Positions 25,399 through 33,486 of a DNA stretch of 64,000 nt are shown here, in pieces. The notes beneath the pieces are model-generated. The model ran no database searches. It saw only the letters and a list, made by a program, of their open reading frames with translations, and was not told where the DNA came from. The position numbers were made by a program, and so were the translations under genes. Origin of the DNA: Alkalicoccus urumqiensis (GTDB taxonomy: Bacteria > Bacillota > Bacilli > Bacillales > Salisediminibacteriaceae). The stretch is taken from the NCBI RefSeq assembly GCF_002993335.1, contig NZ_PVNS01000006.1, positions 1 to 64,000 of the forward strand. The letters run 5' to 3'. Positions within the stretch are counted from its first letter, which is position 1. Every line of letters begins with the position of its first letter.

Positions 25399-25839
25399 AT
25401 GGAAGAGCATCAGAAGTGGATCGAGAAATGCATCCGCATGGCGGTGGATAATACGAAGCAGGGGCAGGACCCGTTTGCGGCGGTGGTCGTGAAGGACGGG
25501 GAGGAAGTGGCGTCCGGTGTGAATGACGGAAAAGCTGCATTTGACCCGACGGCGCACGGCGAAATCCGCGCGCTCCAGGCGGCCGGCCGTGCACTGGAAA
25601 GCCGGGACTTATCCGGCTGCGTGCTGTATACGAACTGCGAGCCGTGTCCGATGTGCTATGCCGCTATTTTCTGGAGCGGGATTACGGACGTGTACTACGG
25701 CCTGTCGGTCGCGGAGCAGAATGCGTTTGACGACAAGCCCCAGCAGCTGTACGACGAGCTCCGGAAAGACCCCGGAGAACGCAGCATTCAGCCGAAAGCA
25801 GTGGAGACAGCAATGGATCCCATGGCCCCGTTTGAATAA
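25399..25839 (+). CDS. Zinc-dependent cytidine/guanine deaminase-family enzyme
   Basis: A 146-residue deaminase with the zinc site HGEIRAL (His plus catalytic Glu) and CEPCPMC. The segment after it (FWSGITDVYYGLSVAEQNAFDD in register) and the C-terminal 'PGERSIQP' resemble B. subtilis guanine deaminase GuaD more than the tRNA adenosine deaminase TadA. It is 57 bp after thiF on the same strand and may be co-transcribed, but it is a purine, not a thiamine, enzyme. A terminator follows. Confidence 0.8.
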   Translation: MEEHQKWIEKCIRMAVDNTKQGQDPFAAVVVKDGEEVASGVNDGKAAFDPTAHGEIRALQAAGRALESRDLSGCVLYTNCEPCPMCYAAIFWSGITDVYYGLSVAEQNAFDDKPQQLYDELRKDPGERSIQPKAVETAMDPMAPFE

Positions 25840-25850
25840 CATGGAAGGAA

Positions 25851-25884
25851 CCGTCCGGTGAGAGCCGGGCGGTTTTCTCTTTGT
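25851..25884 (+). terminator. Terminator of the thi/deaminase unit
   Basis: CCGTCCGG pairs with CCGGGCGG (one G-U), followed by TTTTCTCTTT. Confidence 0.8.
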
Positions 25885-25902
25885 TAGAGGCCCGGGCGGT
25901 TT

Positions 25903-26083
25903 CGTTGCGGTCTTCGGCCCTCCTGTGGCGGTCCGGGGATGAACTGTGGCGATCTTCGGTTTTCGTATGGCGGTCTTCAGCCTGCGCGTGGCGATCCTCA
26001 CATGGCATGGCGGTCTTCGCAGGTGCTGTGGCGGTCTGATGTGCGGGCGTTGCGATCTTCTGTGCTGCCATGGCGGTCCTGCT
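25903..26083 (-). repeat. 21-bp-period core array, type B, copy 1
   Basis: Read on the + strand, cores TGGCGGTC/TGGCGATC/TTGCGRTC have GCGRTC at 25907, 25928, 25949, 25970, 25991, then after a 19-bp step at 26010, 26031, 26052, 26073; all other steps are 21 bp. On the minus strand this is four cores, a short step, then five. The sequences between cores are unrelated. The related array at 60868 is in the opposite orientation. Confidence 0.88.
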
Positions 26084-26172
26084 GGAATCCACCCCGGATC
26101 TGGTCAGAGGGGGCGGTGTCTGCCCGCGGGTATCAGTGGATTAGGCAGCAGCTGTTTGATGTCCTTCAGAAA

Positions 26173-26340
26173 ACGCCGGACCAGAAATGGAGCTCTGCGG
26201 ACCAGCATGGCTCGTTATCGGAACATCCCGGCCAGGATCGGCCTTCCCCGGACCAAGCGCGTCATAGCGGACCATCTTCAGCCGAAATCGGAACAGGTTT
26301 CACCTCTTACCGGCCTAGAAAACAATCCCGCCGGATCACC
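26173..26340 (-). repeat. 21-bp-period core array, type C, copy 1
   Basis: Read on the + strand, CGGACC/CGGAAC cores are at 26177, 26198, 26219, 26249, 26268, 26289, with degenerate ones at 26239, 26311 (CGGCCT) and 26332 (CGGATC). Steps on the minus strand are 21, 22, 21, then 19, then a shortened stretch (about 12 bp missing), then 21, 21. It reproduces, inverted, the order of core variants in the array at 31030. Confidence 0.85.
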
Positions 26341-26500
26341 GGCCCCCGGCCCCCGCGGCGGCCCATCTGCTTTCCTCTGCTCCTGATCCCGGCTCTGGTC
26401 AGAGGACGGACAGCGCCCGCAGTCATCCGCACTGCAGAAGCACTTTCTCCCGGCGCCCGCACATGCTACACTGAACACGGAAAACGAAGGGGAGAGAAGC
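26341..26500. other. Spacer before the fluoride-channel pair
   Basis: C-rich sequence without a gene. A -10-like TACACT occurs at 26467-26472 and GGGGAGAG precedes crcB. No fluoride riboswitch pattern is visible. Confidence 0.4.
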
Positions 26501-26881
26501 ATGCAGATTCATGTACTGGCTGCGGTGTTTGCCGGCGGAGCGCTCGGCACACTGCTCCGCGTTGGGTTGAATACATTATTTATCGAAGCGTCGTTTCCGT
26601 ACGCAACGATGACGGCGAACGTGACCGGAAGCTTTCTGCTCGGTGCGGTAACGGCTCTGGCGCTGACAAAAAACATCCCGCTCTGGCTGAAGGCCGGAGC
26701 GGGTGCCGGGTTCTGCGGCGGATTTACAACGATGGCAACGCTCGCGCTTGATACGGTGGTAACGTCCGGGTTGCACGGAGGAGCTGTGCTTCTGTATCTC
26801 GGCGGAAGTGCCGTCGGCGGTATTGCGGCCGCGGCGGCAGGCTTTTTTCTATGTTACCGGCGGGGAGGGAAAAGCGTATGA
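26501..26881 (+). CDS. crcB1: Fluoride channel subunit 1
   Basis: A 126-residue Fluc protein with four membrane segments, exporting fluoride as part of a dual-topology dimer. Signature features are GGALGTLLRVG near the start, the conserved Asn in ANVTGSFLLG and the phenylalanine-box segment GFCGGFTTMATL. It overlaps the second subunit gene by 4 bp, so this is the heterodimeric two-gene type common in Firmicutes. AAGGGGAGAG precedes the start. Confidence 0.9.
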   Translation: MQIHVLAAVFAGGALGTLLRVGLNTLFIEASFPYATMTANVTGSFLLGAVTALALTKNIPLWLKAGAGAGFCGGFTTMATLALDTVVTSGLHGGAVLLYLGGSAVGGIAAAAAGFFLCYRRGGKSV

Positions 26882-27258
26882 TGATCCTTCTTCTCGCACT
26901 GGCCGGAGGGGCCGGGGCGCTCCTCCGCTACGTTCTCGGCATCGTTTTATCCGGCTGGACGAAAGACGCTGCTATTCCGGCACCGATGCTGATCGTGAAT
27001 ACGGCAGGCTCCTATGGCCTCGGCCTGTTCTGTGGCCTGTACCTTCAGATGGTGCCTGTGATACAGCCGGAGGATCCAGTCTACCTGATCGCAGGGGTCG
27101 GTTTCTTCGGTGCCTTTACGACGTTTTCCACGTTTTCCGTGGAAACATTCCAGCTGCTGCGGCAGAAATCGTGGATGCCGGCACTCTGGTACAGCACGCT
27201 TACGATTATCGGCGCCGTACTGGGCTTCCTGCTCGGATATGCGTCCGCTGCGTTTTAA
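26878..27258 (+). CDS. crcB2: Fluoride channel subunit 2
   Basis: A 126-residue Fluc partner subunit. It has GGAGALLRYVLG, the pore Asn in IVNTAGSYGLG, and GFFGAFTTFSTFSVE. The start is the ATG at 26878, overlapping the crcB1 stop (ATGA) and preceded by GGGAGGGAAAA. The two chains should insert in opposite orientations and form the double-barrelled channel. It converges on a minus-strand gene through a shared terminator. Confidence 0.9.
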   Translation: MMILLLALAGGAGALLRYVLGIVLSGWTKDAAIPAPMLIVNTAGSYGLGLFCGLYLQMVPVIQPEDPVYLIAGVGFFGAFTTFSTFSVETFQLLRQKSWMPALWYSTLTIIGAVLGFLLGYASAAF

Positions 27259-27275
27259 CACATCCAGACATGCAG

Positions 27276-27308
27276 AAAGGCTGCCGGAAGATTCCGGCAG
27301 CCTTCGTG
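27276..27308. terminator. Terminator between crcB2 and the convergent cardiolipin synthase gene
   Basis: AAGGCTGCCGGAA pairs with TTCCGGCAGCCTT. T runs are short on both sides. Confidence 0.7.
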
Positions 27309-27379
27309 CTGTAAAGTCATGGTGTGAAAGTCATGCTGTTAGTAAAGATATACCCTTTTACATTCATTGCAAACTTGTT

Positions 27380-28576
27380 TTACAGCCAGGATGAAAAAAC
27401 CATGGCAATCCGTTCGCGGAGTTTATCGACCCATGTTCTTCCATTGAGATCTTCGAGTGTAATCGGCTCCCCGAACGTTTCAAAATCATCGACCATATAC
27501 TCCGTGACGCGGGGCACCCATTCGCTGCTTTCGATCATCAAGTTCACTTCATGGTTCATATAGAAGCTTCTCATATCAAAATTGGCGGTGCCGATATCCA
27601 CGACTTTTTCATCGATCATTATGACTTTAGCGTGGTAGAAGCCCTGATTGAACTGGCGGACTTCGACGCCTGCCTCCAGCAGCTCGCGGAGGTAGGAGAA
27701 CGCTGCATCCTTCACCAGGATGTGGTCGGGGTACTTCGGAAAGAGAAGCCGGACGCGGACGCCGCGCTGAGCGAGACGGACGACTTCGTTGTGCATTTCA
27801 CCGTCGGGAACGTAATACGGTGTACCGATAAACACCGAATGCTCCGCCCGCTGAAACAGGCTGCGGAAATGCTGAGGAAGATGCGCGCCGTCCGTGGAGA
27901 GAAGGTACATCGGCATCGGGTTTTCCGGTTCGTACTTCGGTTTCTGCAGCGAAATGGTTTCGCCGGTCGCCGTTTTCCAGTCCCGGGCAAACTGATGACC
28001 GAGCATCTGCACCGCCGGACCGCGGATGTGAAGATGGTAGTCGCGCCAGATACCGATTTCCGGATCGTCCCCGGCATATTCATCCCCGACGTTAAAGCCG
28101 CCCATGTAGGCGTGCTCACCGTCGATAACCGTCACTTTCCGGTGGTTACGCTCATTCAGCGAATAAAAGAAAAAGGGAAACGATGGCTTCTGGGAATAGG
28201 CAAATTCAACGCCGGCGTTTTTCAATTTTTTCTTCGTTTCGCCGCGGACCTCCGAGGCAATCCAGTCCACGAGAAGCCGGACGTGAACGCCTTCCTGCGC
28301 CTTCTGCGTCAATACCTGAATAATTTCCGAGCCGAGCCGGTCGTCGCGGAAAAAATACTTGTACATATAAATGTTGTGCTCTGCCCCGCGGAGCCGTTCC
28401 ATCATGTGCTCATACAGCTTTGTCCCGTTACGGAAGAAAGCCGCTTCCCCGCTGGACGATTCCGGCGGCCGGAAATCACCTGACTGTTTCTCATGCTGTT
28501 TTCTGCCGAAGTACAGATCCAGTGATATCCAGGTAATGACAGCCGCAGCTGCCCAGCGTAAAGTGCTTTTCTTCAT
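27380..28576 (-). CDS. Phospholipase D-family cardiolipin synthase-type enzyme
   Basis: A 398-residue protein with an N-terminal membrane anchor (residues ~5-25) and two HKD motifs: HRKVTVIDGEHAYMGGFNVG and HAKVIMIDEKVVDIGTANFD. Two HKD motifs in one chain mark cardiolipin synthases or phosphatidyltransferases; this one is shorter than ClsA (about 480) and has one anchor, like YwjE at the same place in B. subtilis. The start MKKSTLRW is preferred over a Met seven codons upstream, because AAAGGGGG lies before it. Confidence 0.85.
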   Translation of the reverse strand: MKKSTLRWAAAAVITWISLDLYFGRKQHEKQSGDFRPPESSSGEAAFFRNGTKLYEHMMERLRGAEHNIYMYKYFFRDDRLGSEIIQVLTQKAQEGVHVRLLVDWIASEVRGETKKKLKNAGVEFAYSQKPSFPFFFYSLNERNHRKVTVIDGEHAYMGGFNVGDEYAGDDPEIGIWRDYHLHIRGPAVQMLGHQFARDWKTATGETISLQKPKYEPENPMPMYLLSTDGAHLPQHFRSLFQRAEHSVFIGTPYYVPDGEMHNEVVRLAQRGVRVRLLFPKYPDHILVKDAAFSYLRELLEAGVEVRQFNQGFYHAKVIMIDEKVVDIGTANFDMRSFYMNHEVNLMIESSEWVPRVTEYMVDDFETFGEPITLEDLNGRTWVDKLRERIAMVFSSWL

Positions 28577-28657
28577 ATATATAGTCCCCCTTTTCATTTT
28601 GCTCTACCCGAAACTTTCTTTATCATAACAGAAAACAAAAAAAAGAGAGAATTTTTA

Positions 28658-28675
28658 TGAATGAATACTCATTCA
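28658..28675. promoter_or_regulatory. FadR-type operator before the Fe-S oxidoreductase gene
   Basis: TGAATGAATACTCATTCA is nearly palindromic (16 of 18 positions) and matches the Bacillus FadR (YsiA) site TGAATGAnTAnTCATTCA. A TATGCTATACT -10-like stretch lies just downstream (28686-28696). Confidence 0.82.
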
Positions 28676-28746
28676 TTGTCATTTTATGCTATACTGAATC
28701 ATATCAGCTGAAAAGAAATGAATTTATAGAAAGGGGCGTTATCCTC

Positions 28747-30834
28747 ATGAATCCAATCGTAATTAACTGGATCATGTTCCTTCTTGTAACCGCTTACGCT
28801 GTTTTCCTGTTCGCCCGGCTCGTTCAGACGCGGATGGCGTACATCAAAATGGGCAAGAAACCGGAATTTATCCTGTCGATGAAAGAACGCCGGGATGCCA
28901 TGATCACGATGGTATTCGGACAGAAAAAACTGCTGAAAGACAAAAAGAGCGGGATCATCCACGTGATGTTTTTCTACGGGTTTCTGCTCGTACAGTTCAG
29001 CGCCATTGATGTGATCTGGAAAGGACTGAATCCCGGGAGCCACCTGCCGCTCGGCCCGCTGTATCCGGTGTTTACATTTTTCCAGGAAATCGTCGTTGTC
29101 ATGATTCTCGTGGCGGTTGTCTGGGCATTCCACCGCCGCTACGTGGAAAAGCTCGTCCGCTTAAAGCGCAACTTCAAAGCCGGACTCGTGCTGATTTTTA
29201 TCGGCGGCCTCATGGTATCGAAGCTGATGGCCAAAGGGATGGAATTTATCTGGCTCGGGAAGGACTTAACGGCCGCGGAGCCGATCGCTTCGGGAATCGC
29301 AGCCGCGGCTTCTCCGATCGGTGCCACCGCAGCCGGTGCCGGATTCTTCGTTTTCTGGTGGGCGCACCTCCTGTTCCTGCTGACGTTTCTCGTCTACATT
29401 CCGCAGTCGAAGCACGCCCACCTTGTGGCAGGGCCTGCCAACGTCTGGCTGGGGCCGACGCATAAACGCGGCCAGCTCGAAGCCATCGATTTTGAAGATG
29501 AGGATGCAGAGAAGTTCGGTAAAAATGAGATTGAAGATTTTGATCAGAAGCAGCTTCTCGACCTGTATGCCTGTGTGGAATGCGGACGCTGTACGAATGT
29601 GTGTCCGGCGACCGGCACAGGAAAAATGCTGTCCCCGATGGATTTGATTCTAAAAATGAGGGACCATTTAACGGAAAAAGGCGCTGCGGTCACGTCCCAG
29701 TCTCCGTGGATGCCGGCGTACGCGTTTTCCCACACGGATGGCAATAAGCTTGCCGCAGGAAAAGAAACAAACATCAACCCGTATGACGTGAGCCTGATCG
29801 GCGACGTTATTACCGAAGAGGAGCTGTGGGGATGTACGACGTGCCGCAACTGTGAGGACCAGTGTCCGGTCATGAACGAGCACGTCGACAAAATCATCGA
29901 CATGCGCCGCTACCTCGTACTCACCGAAGGAAAGATGGACCCGGATACCCAGCGGACAATCCAGAACATTGAAAAGCAGGGCAATCCATGGGGTATCAAC
30001 CGCAAAGAGCGCGAGAACTGGAGAGAAGGACGGGACGATATCGATGTACCGACCGTGCGCGAAATGAAAAAGCGCGACGAGGAGTTCGAGTACCTCTTCT
30101 TCGTCGGATCGATGGGCTCCTATGACAACCGAAGCCAGAAAGTCGCTCAGTCGTTTGCGAAAATTATGAATGAAGCCGGCATTAAGTTCGCGATTCTCGG
30201 CAACAAAGAAAAGAACTCCGGGGATACGCCGCGCCGCATCGGCAACGAGTTCTTATTCCAGGAGCTTGCCGCGGCAAACATTCAGGAATTCGAGAAAAAC
30301 GACATTAAAAAAATCGTCACGATCGACCCGCACACGTACAATACTTTCAAAAACGAGTATCCGGATTTTGGACTCGAGGCAGAAATCTACCATCACAGCG
30401 AGCTGTTATTCCAGTGGATCCAGGAAGGGCGTATCAAGCCGACGCACGAAGTAAACGAGCAGATCGTCTACCACGATTCCTGCTACCTCGGCCGCTACAA
30501 CGATGTGTACGATCCGCCGCGTGAGATCCTGAAGTCCATTCCGGGGGTTGAGCTCGTCGAGATGGAGCGGAACAGAGAAAACGGCATGTGCTGCGGAGCC
30601 GGCGGCGGCATGATGTGGACCGAAGAAGATACCGGAACACGCGTCAACGTCGCCCGCACCGAGCAGGCACTTGCGACATCGTCCTCGATGATCGGCTCCG
30701 CCTGCCCGTACTGCCTCACGATGATGAGCGACGGAACGAAAGCGAAAGAAGTAGATGAAGACGTGAAAACGATGGACGTAGCCGAAATTCTGGAGCGCTC
30801 CCTCGTGAAAAAAGAAGAACCGGCAGCCGTCTGA
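28747..30834 (+). CDS. ywjF: Membrane-bound Fe-S oxidoreductase (YwjF type)
   Basis: A 695-residue electron-transfer protein. Residues ~1-240 contain about five membrane segments like respiratory nitrate reductase gamma. Two 4Fe-4S ferredoxin motifs follow (CVECGRCTNVCPATGTGK and CTTCRNCEDQCPVMNEH), then two CCG domains of the heterodisulfide reductase type (HDSCYLGRYNDVYDPPR and MCCGAGGG). It probably passes electrons from ETF, reduced by acyl-CoA dehydrogenases, to quinone. The start at MNPIVINW has AAAGGGG upstream; an apparent extension upstream coincides with the FadR operator and is not coding. Confidence 0.87.
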   Translation: MNPIVINWIMFLLVTAYAVFLFARLVQTRMAYIKMGKKPEFILSMKERRDAMITMVFGQKKLLKDKKSGIIHVMFFYGFLLVQFSAIDVIWKGLNPGSHLPLGPLYPVFTFFQEIVVVMILVAVVWAFHRRYVEKLVRLKRNFKAGLVLIFIGGLMVSKLMAKGMEFIWLGKDLTAAEPIASGIAAAASPIGATAAGAGFFVFWWAHLLFLLTFLVYIPQSKHAHLVAGPANVWLGPTHKRGQLEAIDFEDEDAEKFGKNEIEDFDQKQLLDLYACVECGRCTNVCPATGTGKMLSPMDLILKMRDHLTEKGAAVTSQSPWMPAYAFSHTDGNKLAAGKETNINPYDVSLIGDVITEEELWGCTTCRNCEDQCPVMNEHVDKIIDMRRYLVLTEGKMDPDTQRTIQNIEKQGNPWGINRKERENWREGRDDIDVPTVREMKKRDEEFEYLFFVGSMGSYDNRSQKVAQSFAKIMNEAGIKFAILGNKEKNSGDTPRRIGNEFLFQELAAANIQEFEKNDIKKIVTIDPHTYNTFKNEYPDFGLEAEIYHHSELLFQWIQEGRIKPTHEVNEQIVYHDSCYLGRYNDVYDPPREILKSIPGVELVEMERNRENGMCCGAGGGMMWTEEDTGTRVNVARTEQALATSSSMIGSACPYCLTMMSDGTKAKEVDEDVKTMDVAEILERSLVKKEEPAAV

Positions 30835-30840
30835 CCGGAA

Positions 30841-30876
30841 ATCCCACGGGCCGTCTGCGGACCCCGTGGGATTTTT
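30841..30876 (+). terminator. Terminator of ywjF
   Basis: ATCCCACGGG pairs with CCCGTGGGAT (an additional C sits in the loop), then five Ts. Confidence 0.9.
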
Positions 30877-30907
30877 ACTGCTTTTCCGGCATTGTCTGAC
30901 CGGACGG

Positions 30908-31010
30908 CGAAGCGGACGTCGGCCCGTCCGTTATGAACGTCAAACCGCGGCTTGTGAACGTTTAACAGCGTGTTATGATACACCGTCTCCTGAGAAGCGG
31001 ACGTTTTCCG
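30908..31010 (+). repeat. 21-bp-period core array, type D, half copy
   Basis: Five cores: CGGACGTC (30913), TGAACGTC (30934), TGAACGTT (30955), TGATACAC (30976), CGGACGTT (30998); steps 21, 21, 21, 22. These five and their steps match exactly the second half of the array at 43205-43387. No first half is visible upstream. Confidence 0.85.
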
Positions 31011-31029
31011 GCGGGCGGGGAGCCAGTAC

Positions 31030-31210
31030 GCTGATCCGGAGAGCTCGTTTTCTGTTCCGCTGAGGGGGAGAACCTGTTCCGATTTCGCGGAGAATTGGTC
31101 CGATAGGACGCAGATGGTCCGGCAGCAGCCGTTCCTGTTCCGATACGCTGCTGTCCTGTTCCGCTGATCCTTCTTTCTGGTCCGCGGGAGGGCCGCGATG
31201 GTCCGCTTTT
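31030..31210 (+). repeat. 21-bp-period core array, type C, copy 2
   Basis: Nine cores: GATCCG at 31033, GTTCCG at 31054 and 31076, GGTCCG at 31097, a 19-bp step, GGTCCG at 31116, GTTCCG at 31137 and 31158, GGTCCG at 31179 and 31200. Other steps are 21 (one 22). It begins 35 bp after the last core of the type D half array. Confidence 0.88.
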
Positions 31211-31244
31211 TCAAAAGAACAGCGTCACTGCAGGAGCGGCCGGC

Positions 31245-31292
31245 CACCCTGTTCACCGGCGGACAGTCTTTCAAAGAACAGGGTGCCTTTTT
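31245..31292 (+). terminator. Terminator-like inverted repeat upstream of the thiolase operon
   Basis: CACCCTGTTC (31245-31254) pairs with GAACAGGGTG (31276-31285), followed by CCTTTTTCC. It lies before the thiolase promoter region and may stop read-through from the arrays. Confidence 0.55.
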
Positions 31293-31317
31293 CCGCTGAA
31301 ATGATTTACAATAAAAG

Positions 31318-31335
31318 TATGTAAGCGCTTTATTA
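31318..31335. promoter_or_regulatory. Possible CcpA (cre) site
   Basis: TATGTAAGCGCTTTATTA matches the Bacillus cre consensus except for two positions. It lies about 100 bp upstream of the thiolase gene, where catabolite repression of acyl-CoA degradation would be expected. Confidence 0.5.
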
Positions 31336-31389
31336 AGTGACGATAACCCCGGTGCAGCCAATCTGCCCGTTTTCGCAGTGAGAAAAAAC

Positions 31390-31407
31390 TGAGCGAACGC
31401 TCGGTCA
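31390..31407. promoter_or_regulatory. TetR/FadR-type operator at the thiolase operon
   Basis: TGAGCGAACGCTCGGTCA is an imperfect palindrome (14 of 18) with the spacing and half-site pattern of FadR-type boxes, 22 bp before the start codon. The operon encodes its own TetR regulator at 36732. Confidence 0.7.
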
Positions 31408-31428
31408 TTTTATCAGGAGGGATGAACG

Positions 31429-32619
31429 ATGACAGAAACAGTAATCGTAAGCGGCGCCCGCACGCCTGTCGGAAAGCTCGGAGGCGCGCTGTCTTCGTGG
31501 ACAGCGGCCCAGCTCGGCGCCCACGCCGTGAAAGCAGCGCTCGCCAGAGGAAATACGCCCGCAGAGCAGGTGGAAAACGTCATTATGGGCTGCGTGCTCC
31601 AGGGAGGACAGGGGCAGCTGCCGTCGAGACAGGTAATGGAGAAAGCCGGTATTCCGTGGCAGACCGAAACGGAGACGATCAACAAAGTGTGCGCTTCCGG
31701 CATGAGAAGTGTCACGCTCGCCGACCTGATGATCCGCTCCGGAGATTACGACACGATCGTGGCCGGCGGCATGGAGTCGATGAGCCAGGCGCCGTTTTTC
31801 GTCAAAGGGGCACGCTTCGGCTTCAAAATGGGGGAGCAGAAATTCCACGACCTCATGGTGCACGACGGACTGACGTGTACATTCACCGGCGTCCATATGG
31901 GAAACTACGGTAACCAGACGGCACAGAAACATTCGATCAGCCGGGAAGCGCAGGACGAATGGGCGGTGAAAAGCCATACGCGTGCGCTTGAAGCGAGAGA
32001 GGCCGGCCGCACAGACGAAATCGAGCCGGTGGAAATTCCGCAGCGGAAAGGCGATCCGGTCCGCGTCACCGACGACGAAGCGCCGCGGGCAAATACGACC
32101 GTTGAAGGACTGCAGAAATTAAAGCCGGTGTTCGGCGCAGACGGAACGATTACCGCCGGAAACGCGCCGGGGGTCAACGACGGTGCCTGTGCCATGGTGC
32201 TGATGAGCCGGGAGAAAGCGGCCGCCGGAAGTCACGACGTCCTCGCCGTGTTAAAAGACAGCGCCCGCGTAGCAGTCGAACCGGAAAACTTCCCGGAAAC
32301 CCCGGGACTCGTTATCAACAAGCTGCTGGAGAAAACGGGCCATTCGCTTGATGATATCGCCCTGTTTGAAGTGAATGAGGCGTTTGCCGCGGTGTCGCTT
32401 GCCAGCGGAAAAATTGCCGGGCTCGATGCAGAAAAAGTGAACGTCAACGGCGGTGCGGTTGCGATCGGCCACCCGATCGGCGCGAGCGGCGCCCGGATTA
32501 TTCTCACACTCGCCTATGAACTCCGGCGCCGCGGCGGAGGGCTCGGTATCGCGGCCATCTGCAGCGGCGGCGGCCAGGGGGATGCCGTGTTAATCGACGT
32601 ACCTGCACAGGAGGGATAA
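31429..32619 (+). CDS. Acetyl-CoA acetyltransferase (thiolase)
   Basis: A 396-residue thiolase cleaving or forming acetoacetyl-CoA-type 3-ketoacyl-CoAs. The nucleophile is in INKVCASGMRSV, with the NEAF segment VNEAFAAVSLA, and the C-terminal catalytic His and Cys in AIGHPIGASGAR and CSGGGQGDA. AGGAGGGA precedes the ATG. It is the first gene of an operon with 3-hydroxyacyl-CoA dehydrogenase, two acyl-CoA dehydrogenases, MeaB, TetR and IcmF, resembling the mmg-like block of Bacillus and Geobacillus. Confidence 0.93.
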   Translation: MTETVIVSGARTPVGKLGGALSSWTAAQLGAHAVKAALARGNTPAEQVENVIMGCVLQGGQGQLPSRQVMEKAGIPWQTETETINKVCASGMRSVTLADLMIRSGDYDTIVAGGMESMSQAPFFVKGARFGFKMGEQKFHDLMVHDGLTCTFTGVHMGNYGNQTAQKHSISREAQDEWAVKSHTRALEAREAGRTDEIEPVEIPQRKGDPVRVTDDEAPRANTTVEGLQKLKPVFGADGTITAGNAPGVNDGACAMVLMSREKAAAGSHDVLAVLKDSARVAVEPENFPETPGLVINKLLEKTGHSLDDIALFEVNEAFAAVSLASGKIAGLDAEKVNVNGGAVAIGHPIGASGARIILTLAYELRRRGGGLGIAAICSGGGQGDAVLIDVPAQEG

Positions 32620-32622
32620 ACG

Positions 32623-33486
32623 ATGGAAATCAACCAGGTAATGGTCATCGGCGCCGGTCAGATGGGATCCGGAATCGCCCAGACTGCCGCATCTTCAGGT
32701 TTGGAAGTCCTGTTATACGATGTAGAAGAATCCCGCGCCGAAGCCGGCCGGGAGTCGATCGGGAAGCGCTTGAAAAAGCAGGTGGAAAAAGAACGCATGA
32801 ACGACGCCGATAAAGAACGAATCATGCGGCGGCTCGCCGTGACGACGTCCATGGAAAAAGCGTCAGAGGCGGACGTTATTATCGAAGCCGCGGTGGAGAA
32901 CATGGACGTGAAAAAAACGATCTTTGCCCAGCTCGATGCCTTTGCACCGGCGCACGCTGTGCTCGCAACAAACACATCGTCGCTTTCCATCACGGAAATT
33001 GCCGCGGAGACGAAGCGGCCGGACCGCGTCATCGGCATGCACTTTATGAATCCGGTGCCGGTCATGAAGCTCGTCGAAGTCATCCGCGGGCTGCAGACGT
33101 CCGACGCCACGCATCAGACGGTCACGGCACTTGCGGAATCGATGCAGAAAACGCCGGTGGAAGTGCAGGACTATCCCGGGTTTGTCTCCAACCGTATTTT
33201 GATGCCGATGATCAACGAGGCGGTCTACGCCGTCTACGAAGGCGTATCCACGCCGGAAGAGATCGACAGCGTCATGACGCTCGGCATGAATCATCCGATG
33301 GGCCCGCTCACACTCGCGGATTTCATCGGCCTGGATACGTGTCTTTACATTATGGAAACGCTGCAGGACGGCTTTTCCGATCCGAAATACCGTCCGTGCC
33401 CGCTTCTGAAAAACTATGTCCGCGCCGGCTGGCTCGGCCTGAAGTCCGGACGCGGTTTCTATCAGTATGAGGGAGGCTCCTCATGA
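32623..33486 (+). CDS. 3-hydroxybutyryl-CoA dehydrogenase
   Basis: A 287-residue NAD-dependent 3-hydroxyacyl-CoA dehydrogenase. The N-terminal Rossmann motif is VIGAGQMGSGIAQTAASS, the signature block MHFMNPVPVMKLVEVIRG contains the catalytic His, and the C-terminal dimerisation domain ends with GLKSGRGFYQYE. The start is 3 bp after the thiolase stop, and the end overlaps the next gene by 4 bp. Acts between the acyl-CoA dehydrogenases and thiolase. Confidence 0.93.
   Translation: MEINQVMVIGAGQMGSGIAQTAASSGLEVLLYDVEESRAEAGRESIGKRLKKQVEKERMNDADKERIMRRLAVTTSMEKASEADVIIEAAVENMDVKKTIFAQLDAFAPAHAVLATNTSSLSITEIAAETKRPDRVIGMHFMNPVPVMKLVEVIRGLQTSDATHQTVTALAESMQKTPVEVQDYPGFVSNRILMPMINEAVYAVYEGVSTPEEIDSVMTLGMNHPMGPLTLADFIGLDTCLYIMETLQDGFSDPKYRPCPLLKNYVRAGWLGLKSGRGFYQYEGGSS

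Noticed and set aside
25682-26386. Open frames with heptad-like repeats across the type B and C arrays
   Set aside because: They arise because 21 bp equals seven codons. No ribosome binding sites fit, frames exist on both strands, and the 19-bp step breaks them. Treated as non-coding arrays.
26341-26500. Fluoride riboswitch before crcB1
   Set aside because: I looked for the conserved fluoride-aptamer blocks and did not find them.
28657-28746. 30-residue N-terminal extension of ywjF
   Set aside because: The segment contains the FadR operator and promoter, and the ribosome binding site supports the start at 28747.
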